In this document: positions 33,657 through 43,361 of the stretch, one piece after another
Layout of the letters: every line of letters begins with the position of its first letter
How positions within the stretch are numbered: the first letter of the stretch is position 1
Assembly: GCA_903907995.1 (NCBI GenBank)
Contig: CAIVQH010000010.1
Coordinates: forward strand, 1 to 64,000
Length of the DNA stretch: 64,000 nt
DNA from: an uncultured Verrucomicrobiota bacterium
GTDB taxonomy: Bacteria; Verrucomicrobiota; Verrucomicrobiia; Limisphaerales; UBA9464
Direction: 5' to 3'
The notes under the pieces: model-generated
Seen by the model: the letters and a program-made list of their open reading frames with translations, nothing else
The model's database searches: none
Told to the model about the DNA's origin: nothing
Program-made: the position numbers and the translations under genes

Positions 33657-34907
33657 ATGATACGCCGTTGCTGGTTCCTGCCGTTGATGCTCGCCGCCTG
33701 CCGCGTCGCCGCGCTCGACTGGCCGGAGTTTCGCGGACCCGACGGCAACGGCCACAGCGCCGCCACCCACGTCCCGCTGCACTGGGACGCCACCAACAAT
33801 GTCGCGTGGAAAACGGCCATTCCGGGCAGCGGCTGGTCTTCACCGGTGCTCGTGGGTGAAAACCTCTATCTCACCACCGCCGCGCCCATCGAAAACTCGG
33901 GCGACCTGTCCTTGCGGACCCTCTGTCTCAAGGCGGCGGATGGGGAAATCCTCTGGGACACCGAGGTGTTCCGCGAGGAAAAGGGCAAGGCCCCGAGCAT
34001 CCACCAGAAGAACGGCCACGCCAGCCCCACGCCGCTCGTGCTGGATGGGCGGGTGTACGTGCATTTCGGCCACATGGGCACGGCGTGCCTCGATACGGCG
34101 GGCAAGGTCATCTGGCGGCAGGACACGCTGAAATACATCCCCATCCACGGCAGCGGCGGCTCCCCCATCGCGGTCGGCGACATGCTCTACTTCAGCTGTG
34201 ACGGCGGCAGCGATCCCTTCGTGGTCGCCCTCGACCGCGCCACCGGAGCCGTCCGCTGGAAGCAGCCGCGCGTGACCACCGCCAAGAAGACCTTTTCCTT
34301 CAGCACCGCCCAGCTCATCGAGGTGGACGGGCAGAAGCAGATCATCAGCCCCGGCAGCGGCGCGGTCGTGGCCTATTCGCCCAAGGATGGCTCCGAACTC
34401 TGGCGCGTGCGCTACGGCGAGGGCTATTCGGTGATCCCGCGCCCGGTTTACGGGCATGGCCTGCTCTTCCTCGGCACCGGCTACGACCGACCGCTCGTCT
34501 ATGCCATCCGCCCCGGCAAACCCAGCGAGACCGGCGACCTGACTGACACCCACGTCGCTTGGACCCTCACCAAGGGCGCGCCAAACACGCCTTCACTGCT
34601 GCTGGAGGGTGACGAGCTGTATTTCGTGTCCGACGCCGGCATCGCCACCTGCGTGGACGCCGAGACCGGCAAGGTCCATTGGAGCGAACGCCTCGGCGGC
34701 GACTTCTCGGCCTCGCCGGTGCTGGCGGAGGGCCGCCTGTATTTCCAGAACGAGTCCGGCGTGGGCTTCGTGGTGAAACCGGGCAAGCAATTCGAGCTGC
34801 TGGCCAAGAACGACCTCGGCGAACGCTCCCTCGCCAGCTACGCCGTGACCGACGGCGCCCTGTTCATCCGCACCGCCGAACATCTCTACCGAATCGGCGC
34901 GAAGTAA
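33657..34907 (+). CDS. Secreted PQQ-like beta-propeller protein
   Basis: 416 residues. The signal peptide spans residues 1-20 and is followed by DWPEFRGPDGNGHSA, the usual opening of Planctomycetes/Verrucomicrobia PQQ-propeller proteins. Repeated blades are visible: NVAWKTAIPGSGWSSPVL, CLDTAGKVIWRQDTLKY, DRATGAVRWKQPR, and VDAETGKVHWSERLGGDFSA. The family includes BamB-like proteins and quinoprotein dehydrogenases. No catalytic or PQQ-binding residues typical of dehydrogenases were recognised, so a structural or binding role is more likely. Confidence 0.85.
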   Translation: MIRRCWFLPLMLAACRVAALDWPEFRGPDGNGHSAATHVPLHWDATNNVAWKTAIPGSGWSSPVLVGENLYLTTAAPIENSGDLSLRTLCLKAADGEILWDTEVFREEKGKAPSIHQKNGHASPTPLVLDGRVYVHFGHMGTACLDTAGKVIWRQDTLKYIPIHGSGGSPIAVGDMLYFSCDGGSDPFVVALDRATGAVRWKQPRVTTAKKTFSFSTAQLIEVDGQKQIISPGSGAVVAYSPKDGSELWRVRYGEGYSVIPRPVYGHGLLFLGTGYDRPLVYAIRPGKPSETGDLTDTHVAWTLTKGAPNTPSLLLEGDELYFVSDAGIATCVDAETGKVHWSERLGGDFSASPVLAEGRLYFQNESGVGFVVKPGKQFELLAKNDLGERSLASYAVTDGALFIRTAEHLYRIGAK

Positions 34908-34983
34908 GCCTGCAGTTGGCCAAAGGAAACGGTCCCGTCGTCCGGCGACCACGGCGGCAACGCGGCTGCTCCCGGGATCACTT

Positions 34984-36393
34984 TTAAAGAAGCGCGCTCA
35001 ACACCGGCAAACTCGCCGCCGCGACCGCCTGGCCGTGGCGCTTGTCATGTTCATCAGGCGTGTGGAAGCGGACGCGTTCGAACAGCGCGGGAAACTCCGC
35101 CTTCAGCACGCGGCGGGCCGCGTCGAGGATGATGTCGCCGCCCACGCCAGTGGTTACGCGCCCCAGCACCAGCACATGCTCAAACGCGTAGAAATCCGCA
35201 TCGTGCGCCAGGCCATAACCGAGATAGGTGCCGATGGTGTCGTAGATGCGGGCGGCGCGCACGTCGCCGTTCTCCTTGATCAGCGACTGCACCAGCTTGA
35301 GCTTCTCGGGCAGCGGCAGCTTCGGGTCGCACTCGATGCCGGCGGGCCCGATCAGGCGGCCGATGGCCTGCTGGGAGAAGTATTGGGAGCCGACGCCGAA
35401 GTCGCCGCTCCACTCGTCGCGCGGCGCGGCGGGATTGTAATCGGCGGGATTGAAGGCCAGCTCGTTCAGCCACGAGGTGATGTTGCCATCGGCGGTGACG
35501 AAGCCCGCCGCCGTGCTGGTCCCCATCGCGATGCCGAGCACCGAGTCCACCCCGAGGGACATCGAGGCCGCCAGCGCGGTGACTTCGCCGTCATTGACCA
35601 CGTCGAAGGGGATGCCCTTCCACTCGCGGCGCAGCTCCAGGAAGAGATCCTTCACGCGGGAGTTGAACAGATCCGGTGGCACGCCCCGGAAGAGTGAGGC
35701 GACCTTCACGCGGTTGTTCACGTACACCCCGGCGGCGCTGCCCCCGATGGCATCCACGCGGGGCAGGTGCGCGGCGGCCTTGCGGAGTGAATCCATCACG
35801 CCGTCGAAGTGATACTGCGGATCGGGCTGGAAATAGGGGTCCCAGACGGTCTCCTCGCTGAAGACGCAGCGGCCGTCGATGACGGCGGCCACTTTGCGGT
35901 CGCTGCCGCCCAGATCAAAGCCTATGCGGCAGCCTTCCCAGTGCCGGCCCAGCGGCGCGGTCACGGAGCGCGGCGCCGGCAGGTCGGCGAGGGTGGGGGC
36001 GTGAACGACCTCGATGGGGCGGTCGTAGATGCGCTGGCCGATGATCTCGGAATCAAAGCGGCCCGTGGCCGTGTCGGTGTAGTGGCGGCGCAGCGCGTCC
36101 GCGAGTTCCACGGGCCCGGCCACATGGATGCGCCAGCCGCCGTAGGCCCAGAGCAGGAATTTCACGAGCCGCTCGACGAAGAACGGGTTGGCCTCGGCCG
36201 CGTCGGGATGCGTGGCGGCGAGCACGCTCATGGTGTGGTGGAAGACCGAGCCGTCGGCCTGTTCCAGCCCCAGCGTGATGGGCACCGTGGCTTCCGCCGC
36301 GAACGCGCGAGTGGCGAGCGAGGCGGGACGGAACTGCGGATCAAGCACCGGCACGCAGCGCGGCGCGATGAGGAAGCGGTCGAGCGAACTCAT
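34984..36393 (-). CDS. ROK-like sugar kinase / ASKHA-fold protein
   Basis: 469 residues. The ATPase fold is evident from GFDLGGSDRKVAAVIDG near residue 165 (phosphate-1 motif), VDAIGGSAAGVYVNN near 235, VVNDGEVTALAASM near 280 and IAMGTSTAAGFV near 310. The N-terminal 150 residues form an extra domain. The zinc motif of classical ROK proteins (CxCGxxGC) is absent. It is longer than ordinary glucokinases, which fits an unusual ROK subgroup. It is divergent from the SSS symporter gene, so a sugar or sugar-acid uptake pair is plausible. Confidence 0.6.
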   Translation of the reverse strand: MSSLDRFLIAPRCVPVLDPQFRPASLATRAFAAEATVPITLGLEQADGSVFHHTMSVLAATHPDAAEANPFFVERLVKFLLWAYGGWRIHVAGPVELADALRRHYTDTATGRFDSEIIGQRIYDRPIEVVHAPTLADLPAPRSVTAPLGRHWEGCRIGFDLGGSDRKVAAVIDGRCVFSEETVWDPYFQPDPQYHFDGVMDSLRKAAAHLPRVDAIGGSAAGVYVNNRVKVASLFRGVPPDLFNSRVKDLFLELRREWKGIPFDVVNDGEVTALAASMSLGVDSVLGIAMGTSTAAGFVTADGNITSWLNELAFNPADYNPAAPRDEWSGDFGVGSQYFSQQAIGRLIGPAGIECDPKLPLPEKLKLVQSLIKENGDVRAARIYDTIGTYLGYGLAHDADFYAFEHVLVLGRVTTGVGGDIILDAARRVLKAEFPALFERVRFHTPDEHDKRHGQAVAAASLPVLSALL

Positions 36394-36446
36394 GAACAGG
36401 GGGAGGCTGGCGGAGCGGGCGCCCGGGTGGCAAGTCCCTCAGAGCC

Positions 36447-36476
36447 GGTCTGAAAACCCTTCCCCAATTTCAGACC
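36447..36476. promoter_or_regulatory. Perfect inverted repeat between the ROK and symporter genes
   Basis: GGTCTGAAA (36447-36455) and TTTCAGACC (36468-36476) form a 9-bp perfect palindrome with a 12-bp spacer, 53 bp upstream of the ROK-like start. It could be an operator shared by the divergent genes or a small palindromic repeat. No T-run follows on either strand, so it is not a standard terminator. Confidence 0.4.
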
Positions 36477-36649
36477 GTCTCTCAGACGCGCGATGGCCCG
36501 CCTCCTGCGAGGCAGAAGGCATATTCCATAAAAAGAATGTCTGCCGGCAGCGGACCTGCAGCTCCGGTTACATCTAGGCAACGCTAAGGTAGATTCCTTA
36601 GGAACGAGTATGCTGCAATTTGCACCAGCGCATTCCCCAACAGCTTTTA

Positions 36650-38443
36650 ATGCATCTCACATCTTTGGACTGGGCCATTATGGCGGTGGCTTTTGCGGTC
36701 TATCTGGCGATCGGATTGATCGCCGGAAAATCCGCCGGCAAGGATTACGGAAGCTATTTTCTTTCAGGGCGTTCCATGCCCTGGTGGCTGCTGGGCACTT
36801 CCATGGTCGCGACCACCTTTGCGACCGACACCCCCAACCTCATCGCCGGCATTGTCCGGCGCGACGGTGTGTTCGGGAACTGGATCTGGTGGTCGTTCCT
36901 GCTGACCGGCACCACGACGGCGTTTCTCTATGCGAAGCTCTGGCGTCGCAGCGGGCTGCTGACGGATATCGAGCTCTATGAGCTGCGCTATTCAGGCAAG
37001 CCGGCGGCATTTCTGCGCGGCTTCCGGGCGCTCTATGCCGGGGTCTTTTTCAACCTCATCATCATGGCCAATGTCACGCTGGCGGCGGTGAAGCTCGGCG
37101 GCGTGCTGCTCGGCCTGACGCCGCTCCAGACGATCGCCATCGTCTCCGTGGTGACCGTGGCCTACGGCATGATCGGCGGGTTGACCGGCGTGCTGCTCAC
37201 GAGCCTGGTGCAGTTCATTGTGGCGATGGTCGGGGCGATCTGGGCGGCCGTGTATGTGGTGCAGCTGCCGCAGGTCGGCGGACTGTCCAAACTCCTGGCC
37301 CATCCCAACGTGGTGCCGCATTTCCACATGCTGCCGGATTTTTCGGTGCCCTCGGCAGACAGTTTCGGCGCGCTGTTCTTTTTTCCGCTGCTGGTGCAGT
37401 GGTGGTCGGCCTGCTCCCCCGGCGCGGAACCGGGCGGCGGCGGAGCCGTCGTGCAGCGCGTGCTGGCGGCGAAGAACGAGAAGCATGCCGTGGGGGCGGT
37501 GCTCTTCTTCAATGTCCTGCACTATGCGCTGCGGCCCTGGCCGTGGATCCTGGTGGCGCTGGCCTCACTGATCGTCTTCCCCGACCTCGCCTCGCTCCGG
37601 GCGGCCTTCCCGCAGATGGACCCCAAAATCGTCCAGCATGACATGGCCTATCCGGCCATGCTCACCTTCCTGCCGGCAGGCCTGCTGGGCCTCGTGGTCA
37701 CCTCGCTCATTGCCGCCTACATGAGCACCATGTCCACCCAGCTGAACTGGGGTTCCAGCGTCCTGGTGAACGACCTCTACAAGCGCTTCTTAAAACCTGA
37801 AGCCTCCGAGCGCGAGCTGGTCTGGGTCGGCCGGTTGGCCACACCCGTGCTGATGCTGGCCGCATGCGCCCTCGCCCTGGTGCTGCGCGACGCGCTCAGC
37901 TCGTTCGAGCTGCTCCTGCAAATCGGTTCCGGCACGGGGCTGGTGCTGCTGCTGCGCTGGTTTTGGTGGCGCGTGAACGCGCTGGCGGAGATCACCGCGA
38001 TGATCGTCTCGTTTCTGGTGGCTGTCTTGTTCCAGCTGACCAAAGGCGGCGATGGCGGCGATTTTTCCGCCACGGAACAGCTGCTGATCGGTGTGGGCGT
38101 GACCACGGTGGCCTGGGTGCTGGTGGCGTTTTTCACCGCGCCCACCGACCCGGAGGTGCTGCGGAACTTCTACCGGCGTGTGCAGCCCGGCGAGCGGGGC
38201 TGGAAGCAGGTGCTGGAGGATGCGGAGCACGAACGGGTGCAGATGCGCGACGTGAAGCTCCATAGCGACTTGCCGACCGGCCTGCTGGCGGCGGCCTGTG
38301 CGAGTGTCGCGATCTGGGCGCTCATCTATGCCACCGGCTACTGGCTCTATGGTCGGCCGCTCTGGGCGCTGGGCATGGCGGCCGTCGCTTTGGCGGCCAG
38401 TACCGGCGTCGCGCTCTGCTGGCGGCGGCTTTCGCTGCGCTGA
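36650..38443 (+). CDS. Sodium:solute symporter family (SSS) transporter
   Basis: 597 residues from ATG 36650 (MHLTSLDWAIM). About 13-15 membrane helices. SSS hallmarks are YFLSGRSMPWWLLGTSMVAT near residue 45, with TDTPNLIAGIVRRDGVFGNW, and GGLTGVLLTSLVQFIVAM near residue 185. Also seen are WSACSPGAEPGGGGAVVQRVLAAK near residue 255 and GLLGLVVTSLIAAYMSTMSTQLNWGSS near residue 355. SSS proteins import sugars, amino acids or carboxylates with Na+. Divergence from a ROK-like kinase suggests a sugar-type substrate. The TTG at 36620 is an alternative but unlikely start. Confidence 0.9.
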   Translation: MHLTSLDWAIMAVAFAVYLAIGLIAGKSAGKDYGSYFLSGRSMPWWLLGTSMVATTFATDTPNLIAGIVRRDGVFGNWIWWSFLLTGTTTAFLYAKLWRRSGLLTDIELYELRYSGKPAAFLRGFRALYAGVFFNLIIMANVTLAAVKLGGVLLGLTPLQTIAIVSVVTVAYGMIGGLTGVLLTSLVQFIVAMVGAIWAAVYVVQLPQVGGLSKLLAHPNVVPHFHMLPDFSVPSADSFGALFFFPLLVQWWSACSPGAEPGGGGAVVQRVLAAKNEKHAVGAVLFFNVLHYALRPWPWILVALASLIVFPDLASLRAAFPQMDPKIVQHDMAYPAMLTFLPAGLLGLVVTSLIAAYMSTMSTQLNWGSSVLVNDLYKRFLKPEASERELVWVGRLATPVLMLAACALALVLRDALSSFELLLQIGSGTGLVLLLRWFWWRVNALAEITAMIVSFLVAVLFQLTKGGDGGDFSATEQLLIGVGVTTVAWVLVAFFTAPTDPEVLRNFYRRVQPGERGWKQVLEDAEHERVQMRDVKLHSDLPTGLLAAACASVAIWALIYATGYWLYGRPLWALGMAAVALAASTGVALCWRRLSLR

Positions 38444-38534
38444 GTCCGGCACGAGGGACAATTGCGGTTCCCAAGGATTGCCAGGGTGAATCTGCGACCC
38501 ACCTTGTGCGTCGTTAGCCGCGCCTTTGACCGCC

Positions 38535-40406
38535 ATGTCCCGCCTGCACCAGCTCATTTGGGTCGCCCTGTCCACCGCCACGTTGGCGATGGGCGCGGAC
38601 GATGCCTATGTGCGCGAGCTCCGGCCGCAGCTCGACAAGTACTGCCTCGACTGCCACGGCGGGAAGAAAACCAAGGGCGGGGTGAACCTGGTCGGTTTCA
38701 CCAACACCGTGTCGCTCTTTCACGAACCGGCGCTGTGGGACAAGGTGGTCCGCCAAATTGAGGAGCGGCAGATGCCCCCGGAGGACAAGCCCCAGCCGTC
38801 CGCCAACGAACGTCTGCACCTCGTCGAAGGGCTGAAGAAGGTGCTGGATGACCCGGACCCGGCGCTTGTGCCCCGCGATCCCGGTTCGGTGGTCGCGCAC
38901 CGGCTGAACCGCAACGAGTACAACCTGACCATCCGCGACCTGCTCGGCGTGGACACGCGGCCGGCGGACAATTTCCCCGTGGATGGCGGCGGTGGCGGCG
39001 GCTTCGACAACAACGCCGACACGCTCTTCGTGCCGCCCATCCTGATGGAGAAATACCTCGCCGCCGCCGAGGACGTCCTGGCTGCCGCGAAACCGGAACG
39101 GCTTTTTGTCCTGCTGCCGACCTGGTGGCGGCGCGACCGCAGTGTGGCCGAGGACAATCTGCGCTGGTTCGCCAGCCGGGCCTTCCGCCGGCCGGTGTCG
39201 GCCGACGAGGTGGCGCGGCTGCTGCCCCTGTACGATGCGGCCCAGGCGCATGGGCAGCCGTTTGAGGTCGCGGTGAAGTCGGCCTACAAGGCCGTGCTGG
39301 TGTCGCCATACTTCCTCTTCCGCCTCGAGCATGAGCCGGCGGGCAAGGCCCCGGCGCGCTTAAATGATTACGAGCTGGCGACCCGCCTGAGCTACTTCCT
39401 CTGGTCCTCCATGCCCGACGACGAGCTGTTCGCGGCGGCGGACGCGGGCCGGCTGTCGGATGCAAAGGTGCTGGAGGCGCAGGTGCGGCGGATGCTCGCC
39501 GATCCCAAGTCGCGGGCGCTGGCGGAACAATTCACCAGCCAGTGGCTGGGCACGAAATCCCTGGCCACCACGTCCAATCCAGATCGCGGACGCTTCCCGC
39601 AATACAACGACCCGCTGCGCAACGCGATGATGGCGGAGCCGGTGGAGTTCTTCGCCGCGCTGCTGCGGGAGGACAGCAGCCTGCTGCAGCTCCTGGACGC
39701 CAATTTCACCTACGCCAACGCCGACCTCGCCCGGCTCTACGGCATCTCCAACGTCACTTCGACCAACTTTGTGCGCGTGACGCTGCCGGACCGCCGCCGG
39801 GGCGGCATCGTGGGCATGGCCGCCGTGCTCACCAAGACGAGCTACCCGCTCCGCACCAGCCCGGTGCTCCGGGGAAAGTGGATTCTCGAGGAAATCCTCG
39901 GTACACCGCCGCCGCCGCCGCCGCCATTGGTTAAGACGCTGCCGCCGAACGACGAGAAACATGACGGGCTGACGTTCCGCCAGCAGCTCGAACAGCACCG
40001 GAAGGACCCCAACTGCGCCGGCTGCCATTCGCGCATGGACCCGCTCGGCTTCGCGCTGGAGAACTTTGACGCCATCGGCGGCTGGCGCGACCAGGTCGCC
40101 GGCCAGCCGGTGGATGCCTCGGGCACACTGGTCGGCGGCGACAAGGTGGACGGTGTCATTGGCCTGAAGGACGCGCTGCTCGCGCGGAAGGCGCTGTTCC
40201 TGCGCCACCTCGCCGGCAAGATGCTGGCCTACGGGCTGGGCCGCGGCCTGGAATATTACGATGCTCCGGCGGTGAAGCAGATCGCCGAACACCTCGGCCA
40301 GCGTGACTGCCGCGCGACTGCGCTGATCCTGGAAGTCGTGAACAGCTACCCCTTCCAATGGCGTCGTGGCGAGGATGCCCCGAAGGATGTGGTGACCAGC
40401 CCCTAG
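38535..40406 (+). CDS. DUF1592/DUF1587/DUF1588/DUF1585 cytochrome-type secreted protein
   Basis: 623 residues from ATG 38535 (MSRLHQL), beginning with a signal peptide. An N-terminal planctomycete cytochrome-C domain has one heme motif CLDCHGG near residue 38 and IEERQMPPEDKPQP. DUF1587 follows with RLNRNEYNLTIRDLLGVD. DUF1595/DUF1592 follow (FRRPVSADEVARLLPLYDA, RLSYFLWSSMPDDELFAAA, FTSQWLGTKSL). DUF1588 contains a poly-proline stretch (residues ~455-461) and a second heme-like CAGCHSRMDPLGFALENFDA. DUF1585 ends the protein. This family is normally encoded beside DUF1552, which here comes one gene later. The function is unproven. Confidence 0.9.
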   Translation: MSRLHQLIWVALSTATLAMGADDAYVRELRPQLDKYCLDCHGGKKTKGGVNLVGFTNTVSLFHEPALWDKVVRQIEERQMPPEDKPQPSANERLHLVEGLKKVLDDPDPALVPRDPGSVVAHRLNRNEYNLTIRDLLGVDTRPADNFPVDGGGGGGFDNNADTLFVPPILMEKYLAAAEDVLAAAKPERLFVLLPTWWRRDRSVAEDNLRWFASRAFRRPVSADEVARLLPLYDAAQAHGQPFEVAVKSAYKAVLVSPYFLFRLEHEPAGKAPARLNDYELATRLSYFLWSSMPDDELFAAADAGRLSDAKVLEAQVRRMLADPKSRALAEQFTSQWLGTKSLATTSNPDRGRFPQYNDPLRNAMMAEPVEFFAALLREDSSLLQLLDANFTYANADLARLYGISNVTSTNFVRVTLPDRRRGGIVGMAAVLTKTSYPLRTSPVLRGKWILEEILGTPPPPPPPLVKTLPPNDEKHDGLTFRQQLEQHRKDPNCAGCHSRMDPLGFALENFDAIGGWRDQVAGQPVDASGTLVGGDKVDGVIGLKDALLARKALFLRHLAGKMLAYGLGRGLEYYDAPAVKQIAEHLGQRDCRATALILEVVNSYPFQWRRGEDAPKDVVTSP

Positions 40407-40515
40407 GCTGCGTTCGATCTGCGAGTCAACAGAGCACATTGCTGCTGAGGTGAAACATGAGGAGGAGTTGCCCGGCCTCCCGCGGTGTGATCCCGTCGGG
40501 TTCAGCCATCTTTCC

Positions 40516-41580
40516 ATGAAACCAACCGCTCGGTTCTCTTTTGGCGCGGCCGCCGTAACTTTCTTCCGGTGTGTCGCGGCACTCCTCCTGCCCAACTTTC
40601 CGACGGCACTGGCGCAGGGGCCGGGGCCGTTTCCTTTCACCGTCGAAGAAACGGCGGACCGCATCACGCTGCGCGGGGATACGCTGGAAGCGTCCATCCG
40701 GAAGCGGGGATATGTCAGTGGGGTCGAGGCGGGGAGCTTGCTCGACCGGAAGACCGGAGCGCACGACCTCGGCTTCGGCCTCGATATCCAGGATTGGATC
40801 ATGGAGCCGGGCAGCGATGCGGCCTGGCGCAGCCAGCTCCCCGGCGATCTGCCGTATGACTTCAACAACGCCTACCACGGCAAGACGCCGAAGCGCAGCA
40901 TTGAAGGGCCACAAATCTGCGCGCAGGCAAAGGAACTCCGGCCGCGTGTCATCCAAGGCAGGGATTTCGTGGCCATCGAGCAAAGCTGGAACTACACCCT
41001 CGCCGCGCCAGGAAAACGGACCGGCTCGGAGTGGAAGCAGACCCTCGTCTTTCCCGCCGGCAAACGGTATTTTATCTCTTCCGACCGCATTCTCAGCCGC
41101 AATTCGGGCGCGGCGCTTTTCTTCCGCCAGGACATGCCCGGACACCTGAAACACAAGGGCGGTGACACCTTCAGCGAGGTCTATCTGAGTTATCGGGGGA
41201 AGATCCCGGTCAGCGAGTTCGCGGCGGACTTTGCGCCGGACGAAAAGTTCAACTACCGCCGCGACCGCGACGGCGTGCCGAAGCGGATGATCCGCGCCTA
41301 CCACACGCGCGACCCGAAGACCGGCGCGGATGGTCCATGGCTGGCGGGTATGACGCTGAATCCCGGCGACACCTCCGAGGCGTGGTGCCATGAGCGTACC
41401 GGCTACGTGTGCTTCATCCACGAGGTCGGCGAACGGCCCGTGAAGGCGGGCGAGTCGTTCGGTGCAGCCTACATCGTCGGCTGGTTCGACAGCATCGGGG
41501 AGATGGAGCGTGTTTATGACCAATACCGCGGCCATAGCGCGCTGGCGGTGACGTCGAAGGGCTGGAAACTGATTCGGTAG
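40516..41580 (+). CDS. Secreted protein of unknown function in the DUF1592/DUF1552 cluster
   Basis: 354 residues from ATG 40516. It has a signal peptide (about 1-35). The rest is beta-rich: FTVEETADRITLRGDTLEAS, GFGLDIQDWIMEPGSD, YHGKTPKRSIEGPQICAQ and WLAGMTLNPGDTSEAWCHER. The C-terminus has AYIVGWFDSIGEMERVYDQY. It resembles galactose-mutarotase-like beta sandwiches in general style, but I recognise no named family. It sits between the DUF1592 gene and its usual DUF1552 partner on the same strand, so it is likely part of the same unit. Confidence 0.65.
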   Translation: MKPTARFSFGAAAVTFFRCVAALLLPNFPTALAQGPGPFPFTVEETADRITLRGDTLEASIRKRGYVSGVEAGSLLDRKTGAHDLGFGLDIQDWIMEPGSDAAWRSQLPGDLPYDFNNAYHGKTPKRSIEGPQICAQAKELRPRVIQGRDFVAIEQSWNYTLAAPGKRTGSEWKQTLVFPAGKRYFISSDRILSRNSGAALFFRQDMPGHLKHKGGDTFSEVYLSYRGKIPVSEFAADFAPDEKFNYRRDRDGVPKRMIRAYHTRDPKTGADGPWLAGMTLNPGDTSEAWCHERTGYVCFIHEVGERPVKAGESFGAAYIVGWFDSIGEMERVYDQYRGHSALAVTSKGWKLIR

Positions 41581-41688
41581 GGCGTCCCACCGTTGCTCAG
41601 CCCGAAGAACTGAATCCGGCATCTTTTTGCGCCGTCCAAGGCCAAGACCGCTTGCGGGCTGAATCCGCAGGCCTATAACCAACTCCGT

Positions 41689-43119
41689 ATGCCCGCCCAG
41701 CCCATCTCCCGCCGCACCCTGCTCAAGGGCATGGGGGTCACCATGGCCCTGCCGCTCTTGGAGGCGATGCAGCCGCTGAACGCGTGGGGCGAGGTCATCG
41801 CCAAGGCCACCGGTACCGCCGCCGCGAAGCCGCCCGTGCGCTTCGCCGCGCTCTACATGGCCAACGGGGCGAACATGGCGCAGTGGACGCCCAAGGGCTT
41901 CGGCCGGAACTTCGAGCTGTCGCCCAGCCTCGCGCCGCTGTCGCCGTTCAAGGACGACCTACTGGTCCTGTCGAATCTCTGGAACGCCGCCACCGACACG
42001 GGCGACGGCCACTACGTGAAAACGGGCGGCTGGCTCACCGGCACCACCATCACGCGCACGACCGGGGCCAACATCTGCGCCGGCAACACCTCGATGGACC
42101 AGGTGATCGCGCGCAAGATTGGCAACCTCACGCCGCTGCCGTCGCTGGAGCTGGGCATCGAGCCGCCGGCCACGGGCGTGGACACCAACGTCGGTTTCAC
42201 GCAGCTCTACGGCGCGCACATTTCCTGGAGCACGCCCACCACGCCGCTGACGAAGGAGATCAATCCCAAGCTGGCCTTTGACCGCCTGTTCCGCTCAACC
42301 GCCGCCGCGCGCGTCAATGCGCTGGGTGACGACCAGAGCGTGCTCGATCTCGTGGCCGAGGATGCCCGGGCCCTGCAGAAGCGGCTGGGCCGCGCCGACC
42401 GGCAGAAGCTGGGCGAGTATTTCGACAGCGTCCGCGCCGTGGAGCGCCGGATCGAGTTCGACCGCAAGCGCAAGTCCTCCGAGAACATGGAGGACGCGCT
42501 GGTGCGTGCCGAGATCGAGCGGCTGGGGCGCGAGGTGGACCTCTACGCCGACCCGGCCAAAGTCAGCGAGCGGCGCGACAACCACACCCAGCAGGTGCGG
42601 CTGATGCTCGACATCATGGCGCTGGGCTTCTGGAGCGATTCCACGCGCGTCTCGACCTTCATGTTCGGCAACTCGGTGAGCGGGCGGAACTTCTCCTTCC
42701 TCGAGCCGGGGCTGGGCAGCCACCACGAGAATTCGCACCACGAGCACAAGGCGGAGAAGCTGGAGCGTTACCACAAGATCAACCGCTGGCACGTCGCCCA
42801 ATACGCCTACTTCCTCGACCGCCTGCGCGGCTACAAGGAGGGCGGCGGCAATGTGCTGGAAAACTCCATGATCCTCTTCGGCGCGGGCATGAGCGACGGC
42901 AATGCGCACGATCCGCACAACCTGCCGCTGCTGCTGGCGGGCCAGGGCGGCGGCACGCTCGCCACCGGGCGCCACCTCAGCTACGCGAAGAACTCGCCGA
43001 TGGCCAACCTGCACGTGTCCCTGCTGAACCGCATGGGCGCGCCGATGGAGAAGTTCGCCGACAGCACCGGCGAACTGGCGGGCCTGAACGATCCGGATTT
43101 TCAGGGCCCAAAGGCCTGA
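41689..43119 (+). CDS. DUF1552 secreted protein (Tat-type signal)
   Basis: 476 residues with ISRRTLLKGMGVTMALPLLE at the N-terminus, the family's Tat-type signal. DUF1552 motifs follow: VRFAALYMANGANMAQWTPK near residue 47, DDLLVLSNLWNAATDTGDGH, TMSMDQ-like CAGNTSMDQVIARKIG, and LMLDIMALGFWSDSTRVSTF near 305. SHHENSHHEHKAEKLERYHKIN near 345 is the conserved histidine-rich segment, followed by ENSMILFGAGMSDGNAHDPH. This family pairs with DUF1592 proteins in Planctomycetes and Verrucomicrobia. Function unknown; the histidine-rich motif suggests a metal site. Confidence 0.92.
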   Translation: MPAQPISRRTLLKGMGVTMALPLLEAMQPLNAWGEVIAKATGTAAAKPPVRFAALYMANGANMAQWTPKGFGRNFELSPSLAPLSPFKDDLLVLSNLWNAATDTGDGHYVKTGGWLTGTTITRTTGANICAGNTSMDQVIARKIGNLTPLPSLELGIEPPATGVDTNVGFTQLYGAHISWSTPTTPLTKEINPKLAFDRLFRSTAAARVNALGDDQSVLDLVAEDARALQKRLGRADRQKLGEYFDSVRAVERRIEFDRKRKSSENMEDALVRAEIERLGREVDLYADPAKVSERRDNHTQQVRLMLDIMALGFWSDSTRVSTFMFGNSVSGRNFSFLEPGLGSHHENSHHEHKAEKLERYHKINRWHVAQYAYFLDRLRGYKEGGGNVLENSMILFGAGMSDGNAHDPHNLPLLLAGQGGGTLATGRHLSYAKNSPMANLHVSLLNRMGAPMEKFADSTGELAGLNDPDFQGPKA

Positions 43120-43361
43120 ACTGGAGCGGCTTTCGCACCCGCCACGGAGAAATGCGCGGTTCGGAGACAGGCGTGCCTGCCCTGCGGTAAACACCCCATG
43201 GCCGCCTCACCCTGAGCGCCCCAGGCTCAGTCTATGGGCCATGGCAGAACTTCGCGAGGTCACACCGGATGGATTGAATCCATGGGCGGTGGAAAACCAG
43301 GTTGTGCCTTCACCAATATCCGGTTGGCGCCGGTACCGGTCACTCGGCGATACCAGTGACC

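Noticed and set aside
40426-41682. 418-aa minus-strand frame opposite the 354-aa secreted protein
   Set aside because: The plus-strand product has a signal peptide, balanced composition and conserved context; the minus product is charged and repetitive.
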